The notes: generated by a model not told the origin, from the letters alone. Counted from the first letter of the stretch, positions 28,118-36,268 are shown. The stretch is 64,000 nt of DNA from Streptacidiphilus sp. P02-A3a (GCF_014084105.1 NZ_CP048289.1:8565922-8629921); one strand, 5' to 3'. Program-made: numbers and translations.

Positions 28118-28694
28118 TCTGCCAGGCGGTCTCCAGATAGAGCTGTCGGGACTCAGGGTAAGAGCTGGAGTACGAGTTCAATCCGTACCAGCCTCCAAGC
28201 CATTTTCCTTCCGTGAGAACACGCACGAAGCACGGCTCACGCGCTACGAAGCTGAAGTCCCACGCTTGTGGGGTGCTGTCATAGGCGACACGAAGGTGGC
28301 TCCACCATGCAGGTTGCCCAAGCCAGTTCGGGAGAGCTACCCACGGCACCCGGGTCCGACCATAGTCGGCTGCTGCCAGCGCAGACGGGACCAGAAAGAG
28401 AAGAGCCAGCGCAATGAATCCCTCCGCCCGCACCTCTCCGAGATGAGCGACGCCGGTGCCGACTCCAGCCGCTGTTCGATATAGCCTGACCAGCGCCGAG
28501 CCGAACAGCGCCAGGTACAGGGCGTTCAGAAACGTGCTGACAGACAAGGCGCGCAAGATCAACGTGGTGGCATTTTGATCACTGGGTGTCGGCCCTCTAA
28601 GCCGCGATCTCGCAGCCTGGAAGACGGCTCCCGGCAAAACGAACATGAGCACAATTAGCAACTGCGCCTGTGTATCGGGAATGGTCACGATCAC
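28118..28694 (-). pseudogene. N-terminal part of a DUF6338-like membrane protein gene, split by IS21
   Basis: The segment encodes a start, a first helix LLIVLMFVLPGAVFQAARS, the motif RLRGPTPSDQNATTLILRAL, two more helices and LTEGKWLGGWYGLNSYSSSY, all features of the DUF6338 group. The frame runs into the IS21 terminal repeat and stops a few codons later. The missing end lies at 25685-25822. The intact protein would have had about 236 residues. Its function is unknown; insertion should inactivate it. Confidence 0.8.
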
Positions 28695-28861
28695 CTTTTA
28701 CCGGATGCGGGGGCTCTTGTCAGGCGAACCGCGTACATCGCTGGACCTGCTTAGGTCGCTGCCCACACCGTGATGCTCGCCTTCCCCGATGGCTGGCGAT
28801 CCGTCGCGGCACCTGTACACCTGTGGACTCAGGCAGAACGGTAGATCGAAAAGAAGCTGGC

Positions 28862-31060
28862 CTACATCAACAGCGCTGGGCCGTCGGGGAGCTTCGCTGG
28901 ATCGAATGCGACGGGACGGTGGGCGCTTCGGTCAATCTCGATGACGCGGGCCACGGATAGGGCAGTCGTGTGGGCTCGCGCCGAGGTGACGATCAGCTGG
29001 AAGCCCTGGTCGGCGAGTTCCGAGAGTGCGTCGAAGATCTCGCGTTCCGCCATGGAATCCAGAAAACCGGGCTCGTCGATGAAGATAATCCTGTTCGGCG
29101 CACCGTCCGACTGGACAAGGGAGCGCAGGTAGAACTGCCACTGCTTCAGCCGGGAGGCATAGCGGTCGCGAGCCGGGACGGTGCGGTCGGTGAGGTAGTG
29201 GCAACTGTACGACGTCCGCTGGCCGTTCCAGGTGATCTGGAGGTGCTTCGCGAGGTCCTTGCTCGCCGAGCTCGGCTGGCCTATCGGGAGAGCAGAGCGC
29301 TTCGAGTTCATCGACAGGGCCAGGGCTTCTAGCAGGATGGTCTTCCCGGTGCCGTTGGCGCCCACGAGCACGGTGATCCCCTCGTGGAAGTTGATTCCCT
29401 GGCGTAACGCTTCGGCGACCGGCAGGGTCCCGAGTTCCTGGTAGGAGGGTGGCAGTTCGACTGCCTGAAGAATGGCGTTGGTCGTCACGGACGAGGTGGC
29501 CGGGGTATAGCCCTGGCGCGCTAGCCCCTGTCTGGCGATCCAGCGGATGGACTCCGCAGGATCGTCACAAAGGGAGCTGAGGACGGCGTGTGCGACCCCG
29601 TCGTCGGTCCAGCCCTCGGCGAGGAACTCCGCAGCAATCGCCCGGACCAATACCTCACTGTCGCAGGACAGAGCAATCAGGCAGTCGCGGACCACTGGAT
29701 CATCCGCCCACCCTTGAACCAGGGCCTGCATCACCACATGCCTGACTCCGGCATCCTCGTGCTGGACGAGCCGGGCCAGCGCGTCCCGTGCGGCGTGGTC
29801 GCCCGCCCAGCCGTGTACCAGCCCCAGCGCCGCCATCTGCCGGACGCGGTGCTCGGGGTCACCGGCCAGCGCCGCGACTGCGTCCCGGGCCTCGGGGTTC
29901 CCGGCCCAGGCTGCGGCCAGGCCCCAGGCCGCGCTGCATCGGATGGCAGGCTGGTCGTCATGGACGAGTCGCAGAAGGGTATCGCGAGTGCTCGGGTGGT
30001 GGGCCCAGCTCACCAGTACGGTTCGCAGGGCGGCGTTGCGGGCGAGCGGGTCGCTCAGGCGGGTGGCTGCCACCAGGATCGCTAGTTCGTCGTCGGGGGC
30101 CAGCGGTGCGTTGTCTACGAGGGCGCGCCGCAGCTCACTAATCTTCTGCTCTTCGGCATCGTTGTACTCCTGGACCTGGCCGAGGGCGGTCGCGATGTCC
30201 GCGAGCGCGGGCTCCGCGTGAAGGCCGGGGGAAAGGACGCTCCGAGGCGGCAGCAGTGGGAGGTCGGGCAGCGACCGCAGGTGCCCTACGTCGGCGTGCG
30301 CGGCTAGCCGCCGCAGGTTGCCCTGCGCCTGGTCCCACAGCAGCTCCAGCGCCCGCCGCCGATAGTCGACCCGGCCGTACTCTGCCTCCGCCACCGCCTT
30401 GTACTCGACCGCCTCAGTGCGCTGCCGCTCGGCCAGCGAGCGCGGAACTGTCCTCCCGGCGGTGCGTGGTGCGCCGAACAGGTCGAGGTCGAGCTCGGTG
30501 ATGATGTCCCGCAGCGCCTCGATGATCTGCAGCAGCGTGCCCATCAGTGCCTGGGTGTCGCTCAGCTCCCGGCGAAGGCGGTCCCCAGTGCGATGCGCCC
30601 GTTCGAGGTCGAGCTGCGCCTGGAGCGTGGCGATGGCCGCCGCCGTGGTAGGCGGCTCCGGTTGCAGCCGTGGCTGCGGCAAGGCAGCTGAGCGGGCCCG
30701 CAGCCGCCGGGCCTTCGTCAGCAGCTCCGTCGCCTCCCGGCACAGCGTCTGGTGGCGCTGCGAAGACAGGCCGGCGGCGGCGCTGGTGATCTCCAGGAAC
30801 ACCCCGAGGAACCGGATGGACGGCAGCACGGCACCGCTTTTGAACAGGCGGTCGAGGTGCGACTTGGAGAAGCTCATCCCGTCCACTGGCTCGACCGGCC
30901 CGCCTGCCCCCGCCGCGATCCGCGCCTGCTCTCGGTCGGCTCGCTGCTGGAAGGCACGGGCGATCTCACGTGCGCTGAGGCCCGCCTCCTGAGCCTGGGT
31001 CCGGAGGAATTCGCCGAGTGTAAGCGCTGCATCGGTGCCGTCTCCCTTTGATGCGCTCAT
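28862..31060 (-). CDS. HTH - coiled coil - HEAT repeat - ABC-type ATPase protein
   Basis: A 732-residue multidomain protein. Residues 15-90 look like an XRE-type helix-turn-helix (LGEFLRTQAQEAGLSAREIA, then SKSHLDRLFKSG). Residues 140-190 form a likely coiled coil. Residues 320-515 hold at least five HEAT-type repeats of about 31 residues with the recurring phrase GWA-D-P/H-x-x-RD. The C-terminal 200 residues are an ABC/RecF-like ATPase with Walker A GANGTGKT (567-574) and Walker B IIFIDEPG (658-665) followed by a late STSARAH-like VTSARAHTT. GAGGAA lies 8 bases before the ATG at 31060. The build resembles antiphage or stress-sensing NTPases, but no named system matches; function is inferred only from architecture and from its place in the island. 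Confidence 0.7.
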   Translation of the reverse strand: MSASKGDGTDAALTLGEFLRTQAQEAGLSAREIARAFQQRADREQARIAAGAGGPVEPVDGMSFSKSHLDRLFKSGAVLPSIRFLGVFLEITSAAAGLSSQRHQTLCREATELLTKARRLRARSAALPQPRLQPEPPTTAAAIATLQAQLDLERAHRTGDRLRRELSDTQALMGTLLQIIEALRDIITELDLDLFGAPRTAGRTVPRSLAERQRTEAVEYKAVAEAEYGRVDYRRRALELLWDQAQGNLRRLAAHADVGHLRSLPDLPLLPPRSVLSPGLHAEPALADIATALGQVQEYNDAEEQKISELRRALVDNAPLAPDDELAILVAATRLSDPLARNAALRTVLVSWAHHPSTRDTLLRLVHDDQPAIRCSAAWGLAAAWAGNPEARDAVAALAGDPEHRVRQMAALGLVHGWAGDHAARDALARLVQHEDAGVRHVVMQALVQGWADDPVVRDCLIALSCDSEVLVRAIAAEFLAEGWTDDGVAHAVLSSLCDDPAESIRWIARQGLARQGYTPATSSVTTNAILQAVELPPSYQELGTLPVAEALRQGINFHEGITVLVGANGTGKTILLEALALSMNSKRSALPIGQPSSASKDLAKHLQITWNGQRTSYSCHYLTDRTVPARDRYASRLKQWQFYLRSLVQSDGAPNRIIFIDEPGFLDSMAEREIFDALSELADQGFQLIVTSARAHTTALSVARVIEIDRSAHRPVAFDPAKLPDGPALLM

Positions 31061-31295
31061 CGCTGGCTTTCCTCGATCTCTGCCCCAGGGGCACCTCAGG
31101 CTCGTCTCTGGGGCAGGCCCAGGGACACCTGCCATCCTCCCAGGTCGGGCCCTCGGCCAGCTGGCGAATGCCCCGAGTGGTCCCGGGCTGTCCCAGCCCG
31201 TCCCAGCGCAGGTTGGGGGCACCGCCCGCGCCGAGCACGCTGGCTGCGCGGTCGAGACGACCGTGAGGCGTTCCGAGCTGTGGAGGCGTACTGCG

Positions 31296-31760
31296 ATGGC
31301 GAAAGAGGTCAACAAGGCAGTCCAGGCGATCGGCGAGGTATGCACCAGCCATCTGGGCGGCATTCCGGAGCTGCTGGTGGCTGCAGTGCCGGATTTCCTC
31401 GGCGGACTCGCGGTGGCGCTGGTCACCGCGCTGGGCGCCTGGGGCCTGCGCCGACAACGACGCGCGCTGATCCGACAAGATCCGAGGGGCGAGGACCTAC
31501 GTGCTGTGCATGCTGGAGCCCTTGCGGAAGGCGGTGGTACGCCGGAACGTGTTCGCCCGGCCCGCGAAGCAGTGGCCCGACCCTCAGGCGAGGCTGAGGG
31601 GGGCCAACAACAAAGCGAGAGTGAGGATCACCAGGGCACATCCAGGGCACACGATAGCGAAAAGTGCCTCCGAACAGCGAAAACCATGAAAGATGGTTTT
31701 CGCAGCTCAGAGGCACTTTCGGTGCGTTTCCGCAGGTCAGCGCATCGCCCACGCGAATAG
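31296..31760 (+). CDS. Possible small membrane protein, perhaps frameshifted
   Basis: A good ribosome site (GGAGG, 9 bases) precedes ATG 31296. The first 55 residues look real, with a hydrophobic helix LVAAVPDFLGGLAVALVTAL ending in the basic GAWGLRRQRRAL. After about 31490 this frame becomes Glu/Arg-rich and runs into the repeat B hairpin, while the next frame reads plausibly (MLEPLRKAVVRRNVFARPAK...) to a stop at 31689. A frameshift or truncation near 31490 is likely. The gene is divergent from the HEAT-ATPase gene, 235 bases away, and could be its membrane partner. Confidence 0.35.
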   Translation: MAKEVNKAVQAIGEVCTSHLGGIPELLVAAVPDFLGGLAVALVTALGAWGLRRQRRALIRQDPRGEDLRAVHAGALAEGGGTPERVRPAREAVARPSGEAEGGQQQSESEDHQGTSRAHDSEKCLRTAKTMKDGFRSSEALSVRFRRSAHRPRE

Positions 31761-31845
31761 CTCCACGAGTGGCAGGACTTCGCCTCCCGCCTCCACGACG
31801 CCGGCCACCAGCTCTACTGCCTCATGTGGCCCTGACCTGCGGGTT
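31661..31845 (+). repeat. Repeat copy B with hairpin left arm (attR-like)
   Basis: Left arm: a two-box hairpin, outer stem 31661-31670 with 31710-31719 (10 pairs), inner stem 31677-31687 with 31693-31703 (11 pairs), 6-base internal loops and a 5-base apical loop. Then CAGGTCAG at 31733, the core GCTCCACGAGTGGCAGG at 31760, and a near-perfect copy of the 3' end of the gene at 17961 up to CTGACCTG (31832-31839) and GGGTT. The copied end still encodes LHEWQDFASRLHDAGHQLYC and LMWP plus stop. Confidence 0.85.
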
Positions 31846-32011
31846 AGTCGTCTCCTCGGGGTGAGGTACGGAGTCAGCCAGAGGCCTGTCGGCTGTCCCC
31901 CCAGGGCACTTTGAGTGCACACCGCAAGGGATTCGGCCCCCGATTCCGTCCTGCTCAGCACCCGGACAAAAGCAGCTTGGCATCCCGTAATACGCGTCAT
32001 ACACTGAAGTC

Positions 32012-32356
32012 ATGGCGAAGACCAGGATCAGCATCAGCCTCGACGCAGCGCACGCCGAACAGATCAGAGCGCACGCCGACCGCGCCGGGATGGACGTCTC
32101 GGCCTACCTCGTCAATGCCGCGACCCGGCAGATGGCCGAGACCGATGCACTGGAGGATCAGTTCACCTCCATCGATGCAGTGATCGCCGCAGCAGAAGCC
32201 GAAGCATCGGAGTTGCCCGAGCTGCCCCACGTTGCCGAGGACGACCTCACCGAACAGGAGCGACGTGAGGTCGAGGAGGCCATGGAGCTCGTCTACGGCT
32301 CCGACCGGCCCGCTCAGCCGCGAGGGCGGCAGCAGCACCCCGGCCACGCGGCGTGA
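32012..32356 (+). CDS. RHH antitoxin of a PIN toxin-antitoxin pair
   Basis: A 114-residue protein. The N-terminal MAKTRISISLD is the beta strand of a ribbon-helix-helix domain, followed by two helices (HAEQIRAHADRAGMDVSAYL); the acidic C-terminal half would wrap the toxin. Its stop codon overlaps the toxin start (GTGA). The N-terminus is almost identical to that of the antitoxin at 34671-34991, so the two modules are close paralogues. It should bind and neutralise the toxin and repress the shared promoter. Confidence 0.85.
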   Translation: MAKTRISISLDAAHAEQIRAHADRAGMDVSAYLVNAATRQMAETDALEDQFTSIDAVIAAAEAEASELPELPHVAEDDLTEQERREVEEAMELVYGSDRPAQPRGRQQHPGHAA

Positions 32357-32838
32357 ACGCCCGCGTCCCCGTCTACGACACCGGCATGCTGATCGCGCTC
32401 GCCGATCGCAAGGCCAAGGCAGTCCGCCTGCACGAAGGCATGAAGGCGACCCCGCACCGTGCAATCGTGCCGGGACCAGTCCTGGGACAGGTCTGGCGCC
32501 CCACCCCAAGTACCCTCCACGCACTGGCAACTGCCCTACGGGACTGCACCATCCCGCACGCGCGCAGCTCACCCGGCGCCCTGCGCCCGACAGCCGCCGG
32601 ACAATCCGTATGCCTGCTCTGCAGCACACCCCCGGACCTGGCCGAGTGGCATCGCATCGGCGGAGCCCTGGGCACCGCCGATCTGCCGCCCAAGAAGCGC
32701 CCGGATGTCGTGGACGCCCTGGTCGCCATCACAGCAATCCGTCACGGCAGCGCAGTCGTCTTCACCAGCGACCCTGACGACATCAGCGCCTACCTGTCGG
32801 CGCTCAACGCTCAGGACGTACGCCTCGTCGCCGTCTGA
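32353..32838 (+). CDS. PIN-domain toxin (VapC-like ribonuclease)
   Basis: A 161-residue protein. VYDTGMLIALAD gives the first catalytic Asp (residue 9), KKRPDVVDALVAI the middle acidic cluster, and FTSDPDDISAYL the last Asp pair. The fold cleaves RNA in a metal-dependent way; VapC-type toxins usually cut tRNA or rRNA. A middle segment of about 25 residues (ALRPTAAGQSVCLLCSTPPD) is longer than in the paralogue at 34225 and may be an insertion. Translation is coupled to the antitoxin. Confidence 0.85.
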   Translation: MNARVPVYDTGMLIALADRKAKAVRLHEGMKATPHRAIVPGPVLGQVWRPTPSTLHALATALRDCTIPHARSSPGALRPTAAGQSVCLLCSTPPDLAEWHRIGGALGTADLPPKKRPDVVDALVAITAIRHGSAVVFTSDPDDISAYLSALNAQDVRLVAV

Positions 32839-32876
32839 CGACCAGCCAGTGCGTTCACGGCAGGGCACATGAGCGC

Positions 32877-32993
32877 AGAGCGCCGCCGACCAGCGAAATC
32901 GATGCAAGGTCGTTTTCGCTGATCGGCCGCGCTCTCACCGCATCGTCACAGGTCAGCCCCGGTGCCCGCGCGAACAGCTCCACGAGTGGCAGG
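32877..32993 (+). repeat. Repeat copy C, truncated after the core
   Basis: A B-type left arm with a long imperfect hairpin (about 32877-32899 pairing with 32911-32936), CAGGTCAG at 32949, then the core GCTCCACGAGTGGCAGG at 32977-32993. Homology to the gene end stops exactly after the core and unrelated sequence follows. The break point supports strand exchange or a deletion at the core. Confidence 0.8.
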
Positions 32994-33057
32994 GGTCGAG
33001 ATCGCTTGCCGGCTCCGTCCCCTACGCACGCTAGGGGCAGCCGGTTTACACCAATCC

Positions 33058-33573
33058 TCATAGCCGGTGGACGCGGTAGGAGGGCTCGGGCAGACCGAAG
33101 GCCAAACCGTTCTCGTCCAGCGCGTTGTGGACCGTGATCCTCCGGTCACCGAGGATGAAGCTGACCGCCACCATGCCACCGGCGGCGTCTGGACCGAGCC
33201 ATTCGAGGAACTCGACTCCCGTCACCGTCCGACCGCGCAGTGCGGTGAGAGCCGGCACCGCGTCGTCTCGCCAAGCGAGCCGAAATTCCGGATCCGTTCC
33301 GGGCCAACTGACCGGGGCACGCACGTCGACCCCGTCCCACGTGATCGACAGATCGTCCAGCTTGCGGTGATGGATCTGGACCTGCGGCCCGTCGAAGTCG
33401 AGCACAACGGGACAATCGGCAAACCACGCATCGTCCTCCAGGTCCCAGACCAGCCAGGACGAAGTCAGCGTTCGGCCGACCAGCGTACGAAGACCACCAG
33501 CGTGCGCGGAGCTGATGTCGGCAATACCGCTGAGCCACTGCGGCCGGTAACCGGGAAGCCCGAAGTCGAACAT
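33058..33573 (-). CDS. Hypothetical protein, cargo of the C-D unit
   Basis: A 171-residue protein beginning MFDFGLPGYRPQWLSGIADI. It contains many Trp and acidic residues and alternating strands (WLVWDLEDDAWFADCPVVLD, VQIHHRKLDDLSITWDGV), suggesting a beta-rich immunity-type or DUF-type fold; no family recognised. AGGA lies 8 bases before the ATG at 33573. It is the only intact gene between repeat copies C and D. Confidence 0.6.
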   Translation of the reverse strand: MFDFGLPGYRPQWLSGIADISSAHAGGLRTLVGRTLTSSWLVWDLEDDAWFADCPVVLDFDGPQVQIHHRKLDDLSITWDGVDVRAPVSWPGTDPEFRLAWRDDAVPALTALRGRTVTGVEFLEWLGPDAAGGMVAVSFILGDRRITVHNALDENGLAFGLPEPSYRVHRL

Positions 33574-33637
33574 GCGCACATCCTGACAGCCTCTATCGAG
33601 CTTCCCCGGGCGACCGCACTCAGGAATGCTCCGCGGC

Positions 33638-33795
33638 ATGGACCGCTACGAACAGAACATGAGGCCTTCGACTTCCTCATGTCGCTCGGCCCAGTCTTCG
33701 ACCTGCGGTTCACCGACGACAGCACCTTCCCCGTTCAGGTGGTTGAACCCTGTGACGTCAATCGGCTGGCCCTCACCGAAGTAGAGCCAGCGTGA
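33638..33795 (+). pseudogene. Short frameshifted coding relic
   Basis: From ATG 33638 the phrase MDRYEQ continues, after a one-base frame change near 33655, as EHEAFDFLMSLGPVFDLRFT, then a further 25 protein-like residues to a TGA at 33793-33795. The codon use and lack of stops suggest the tail of a former gene. Weak evidence. Confidence 0.25.
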
Positions 33796-33819
33796 AGCGC
33801 CACCGGCGGGAGAGCACTG

Positions 33820-34032
33820 CGTGCACATCGCCTGCACATGGGAACGGAAAACGACCATGAACAGTGCAAGGTGCTGAACACTGAAATCCCAGGTCAGCGC
33901 CCGTTTGAGCGGATCACCCCAGGTCAGCGACCTGGGGTGATCATTTGCTCCACGAGTGGCAGGACTTCGCCTCCCGCCCCCACGGCGCCGGCCACCAGCT
34001 CTACTGCCTGACGTGGCCCTGACCTGCTGGTT
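33820..34032 (+). repeat. Repeat copy D with the second type of left arm
   Basis: The left arm (about 80 bases from GTGCACATCGCCTGCACATG) is nearly identical to that of copy F and unrelated to the B-type arm. It is followed by CAGGTCAG at 33890 and again at 33920, the second within a perfect 14-base inverted repeat (33912-33925 and 33929-33942). The core starts at 33947 and the gene end continues to CTGACCTG at 34019-34026, with several substitutions relative to copy A. Confidence 0.85.
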
Positions 34033-34224
34033 TGGAGCCTCTTCAGGGGACTGTTCGAGCTGGCGCGAGAGCCTGTCAGATGACCCGCAAGGCGCCTTGA
34101 GGTCACGACAGCCGAGTTTCAGCCGCCTGGCTCGTTCTGCTCGGCCCTTGGCGGAAGCTCTCAATGTCCCGGGACGCGGGTCTGTGGGGCCTCCCGTTTC
34201 ACCATTGGTGAAGGCGCGATCGGG

Positions 34225-34674
34225 TCAGACGCCCATCACCGTGATCGCCTGGCTGCCGTGGATCTGATCCAGGTAGGCCTGGATGTCGTCCTGGTCCGAG
34301 GTGGCGACGATCGTCGCATCGATCTCTACGGCCGTGAGCGCGACCAGGCCATCCACTGGATCAGGCTTCTTCTTCGGATTGAGATCCGCCCTGCCGATCA
34401 GTTCACCCACCCTGCGCCACTCCGCCTCGGTGTAACAACACACCACCGCGCAGTCCTTGAGGGCCCGCGCCAGGTAAGCAGTGCGGGCACCTCCGCGCCA
34501 CGCCTGAGCGACCACGGGGGCAGGAACGACCGGGCGCCCGGTCAGGCAGTACTCCGCGTGCAGCACTCGGGCTCGCCGGTCACCAGGCTCCGCGAGCGCG
34601 ATCAGCATCCCCGCGTCGTACACCACGTCACCGAGCGAATCAGCATCAGGACACGTCGGGCAGCCCCGATTCAC
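34225..34674 (-). CDS. PIN-domain toxin (VapC-like ribonuclease)
   Basis: A 149-residue protein closely related to the toxin at 32353: VVYDAGMLIALAE carries the first Asp, KKKPDPVDGLVALTA the central motif, and VATSDQDDIQAYL the last acidic residues. It overlaps its antitoxin gene by four bases (ATGA). Orientation is opposite to the first module, so the two pairs were inserted independently or one was inverted. Confidence 0.87.
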   Translation of the reverse strand: MNRGCPTCPDADSLGDVVYDAGMLIALAEPGDRRARVLHAEYCLTGRPVVPAPVVAQAWRGGARTAYLARALKDCAVVCCYTEAEWRRVGELIGRADLNPKKKPDPVDGLVALTAVEIDATIVATSDQDDIQAYLDQIHGSQAITVMGV

Positions 34675-34991
34675 GCCGCGTTCCGACGGGAACGAGTGGC
34701 TGCCGCCCGGGATCGAGCTGCCGCAACCTGCTCCCGGATCCGAGCGGACTCCTCGTCTGCGGGTGCGTCGCCCGCAGACGACCAGTCCAAGGACTCCGCC
34801 TCGGCCTCAGCGGCGGCGATGGCCGCGTCGATATCCGCGAAGGACGCGGCGATGCGCTCCCGGCGGACGGCTTCGGTGAGTGCGGCCGCAACCACGAAGG
34901 CAGATACATCCTGACCGCCTTCCTCTGCGGCCAGCCTGATGCGTTCGGCCTGATCGAGATCCAGGCTGATGGAGATCCTCGTCTTCGCCAT
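34671..34991 (-). CDS. RHH antitoxin of the second PIN pair
   Basis: A 106-residue protein with the N-terminal ribbon MAKTRISISLDLDQAERIRL and a second helix DVSAFVVAAALTEAV, then an Ala/Glu-rich toxin-binding tail (FADIDAAIAAAEAEAESLDW). The AT-rich bases just upstream (GTAACACGCCGTAATACG, reading the + strand) hold a likely promoter-operator. Upstream of it lies the hairpin of repeat copy E. Confidence 0.87.
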   Translation of the reverse strand: MAKTRISISLDLDQAERIRLAAEEGGQDVSAFVVAAALTEAVRRERIAASFADIDAAIAAAEAEAESLDWSSAGDAPADEESARIREQVAAARSRAAATRSRRNAA

Positions 34992-35102
34992 GGCAAAATC
35001 GTAACACGCCGTAATACGACAGCTGAGGTGACCCCAGCCCAGGCGGCCACGTCGGCGAAGCGCCTGATCACCCAGGGCACTTCCAGTGCATCGACGCGCG
35101 AG

Positions 35103-35278
35103 AAGTACCGCCGACCCGCGAAGACCACGAAAGGCCGTTCTCGCTGATCAGCGGCACTTCAGCAGAATCGCCCCAGGTCAGCGCGGTGCCAGCGCAAATA
35201 CCACCACGAGTGGCAGGACTTCGCCTCCCGCCCGCACGACGCCGACCACCAGCTCTACCGCCTGATGTAGCCCTGAGC
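35103..35278 (+). repeat. Repeat copy E with hairpin left arm
   Basis: A B-type left arm: imperfect hairpin 35103-35158 (GAAGTACCGCCGA... pairing with ...TGATCAGCGGCACTTC), CAGGTCAG at 35174, and core ACCACGAGTGGCAGG from 35202. The gene end is degraded: the stop context reads CTGATGTAGCCCTGAGCC, so the right CTGACCTG motif is broken. Confidence 0.8.
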
Positions 35279-35288
35279 CGAAGGAAGG

Positions 35289-35864
35289 TCAGCGGACGTA
35301 CTGCTTGAGGATCTCGGTCTCCAGGGTGATCCCCAGTCCGGGGATCACGACGTTCGCCCCAAACACATCGGACCGGATGCTGCGGTACTTCCCGCCCTCG
35401 GGCTCGGTGTGCACCATCGTCTCGCAGGTGTCCCGGTCGATCAGCAGGTACACCGGAATGCCCGCCTCGGCATAGGCCGCCGGCTTCTCGACGCGGTCGC
35501 GTCGGTCCGTGTCGGGATCATAGGACGTGACCTCGACCACCATCAGTGCACCCTGCGAATCAGCCCATTCACCCTGCCCGGCGAAGTGGGCGATCGGCGC
35601 GAGGACGCCGTCCGGGCGGGCGTGGCCGGATCGGTAGGCGTCCACCCGCAGGCCCTGCTCGATGTGCAGGTCCAGCTCTGGACGACTCTGCATGCACCGC
35701 CGCAGCAACCACATGATGATCGCCCCGCGGTCACCGTCAGGCACTGCCTTCACTCCGATTTTCCCGTTGATGAACTCCAAGGTGACGGTCTCGGGCGTGT
35801 GGGCCGCGATCTCCTCGAACTCCTCGACGCTCATCTGTGGACGATGATCAGCTGTGATGCTCAT
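35289..35864 (-). CDS. Uma2 family endonuclease
   Basis: A 191-residue protein of the Uma2 (PD-(D/E)XK nuclease) family. MSVEEFEEIAAHTPETVTLE, then FINGKIGV is the usual opening; RPDGVLAPIAHF and LMVVEVTSYDPDTDRRDRVEKPAAYAEAGIP supply the catalytic Asp, Glu and Lys. A GGGGG run lies 8 bases before the ATG at 35864. The family is expanded in streptomycetes and cyanobacteria, often near mobile DNA; biological role is unresolved. Sole gene between copies E and F. Confidence 0.88.
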   Translation of the reverse strand: MSITADHRPQMSVEEFEEIAAHTPETVTLEFINGKIGVKAVPDGDRGAIIMWLLRRCMQSRPELDLHIEQGLRVDAYRSGHARPDGVLAPIAHFAGQGEWADSQGALMVVEVTSYDPDTDRRDRVEKPAAYAEAGIPVYLLIDRDTCETMVHTEPEGGKYRSIRSDVFGANVVIPGLGITLETEILKQYVR

Positions 35865-36268
35865 GAGGTCACCCCCCTGCCCCAAGCAGTCTCGATTCGC
35901 TCCACGGTATCGCTCTCGCGCGATCAGGGTCCGGTCTACTGCGGAGCATCTCGTCGCGTCGAACTAGCGCGTGCACATCGCCTGCACATGGGAACGGAAA
36001 ACGACCATGAACAGTGCAAGGTACTGAACACCGAAATCCCAGGTCAGCGGCCTGGGGTGATCATTTGCTCCACGAGTGGCAGGACTTCGCCTCCCACCAG
36101 CTCTACTACCTGATGTGGGTCTGACCTGCGGGTTCCCCGTCTCTCGGTGATCACCGGCGGCCGGTCAGCGGACCCTCTGAGCTGAGCTTCTCCTCAAGCG
36201 TTCATACCGTCGGTGAACCCGGCCTTGCGCAGGGCCGTGGGGGCCCACCCGCTGCTACGGTCGCTGGC
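35865..36268. other. Gene-poor stretch with repeat copy F
   Basis: No gene is supported between the Uma2 start and the APH-fold gene. The stretch contains the Uma2 promoter region, repeat copy F (35971-36161) and about 100 further bases without recognisable features. Confidence 0.5.
35971..36161 (+). repeat. Repeat copy F with an 18-base internal deletion
   Basis: The left arm matches copy D over about 80 bases with two differences. CAGGTCAG lies at 36040, the core at 36067, and CTGACCTG at 36121-36128. Eighteen bases of the gene end are missing (the codons for RLHDAG), keeping the frame. The right flank down to GATCACCGGCGGC (36149-36161) matches that of copy A. Confidence 0.85.

Larger units (their letters stand above)
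33574..34224. other. Gene-poor stretch with repeat copy D
   Basis: Between the hypothetical gene and the toxin at 34225 there is no convincing intact gene. It holds a short relic (33638-33795), repeat copy D, and about 190 bases (34033-34224) in which I see nothing recognisable. Confidence 0.5.

Noticed and set aside
31661-31719. True integron attC site
   Set aside because: The two-box fold is similar, but the GTTRRRY/RYYYAAC boxes are absent and no integron integrase is present.
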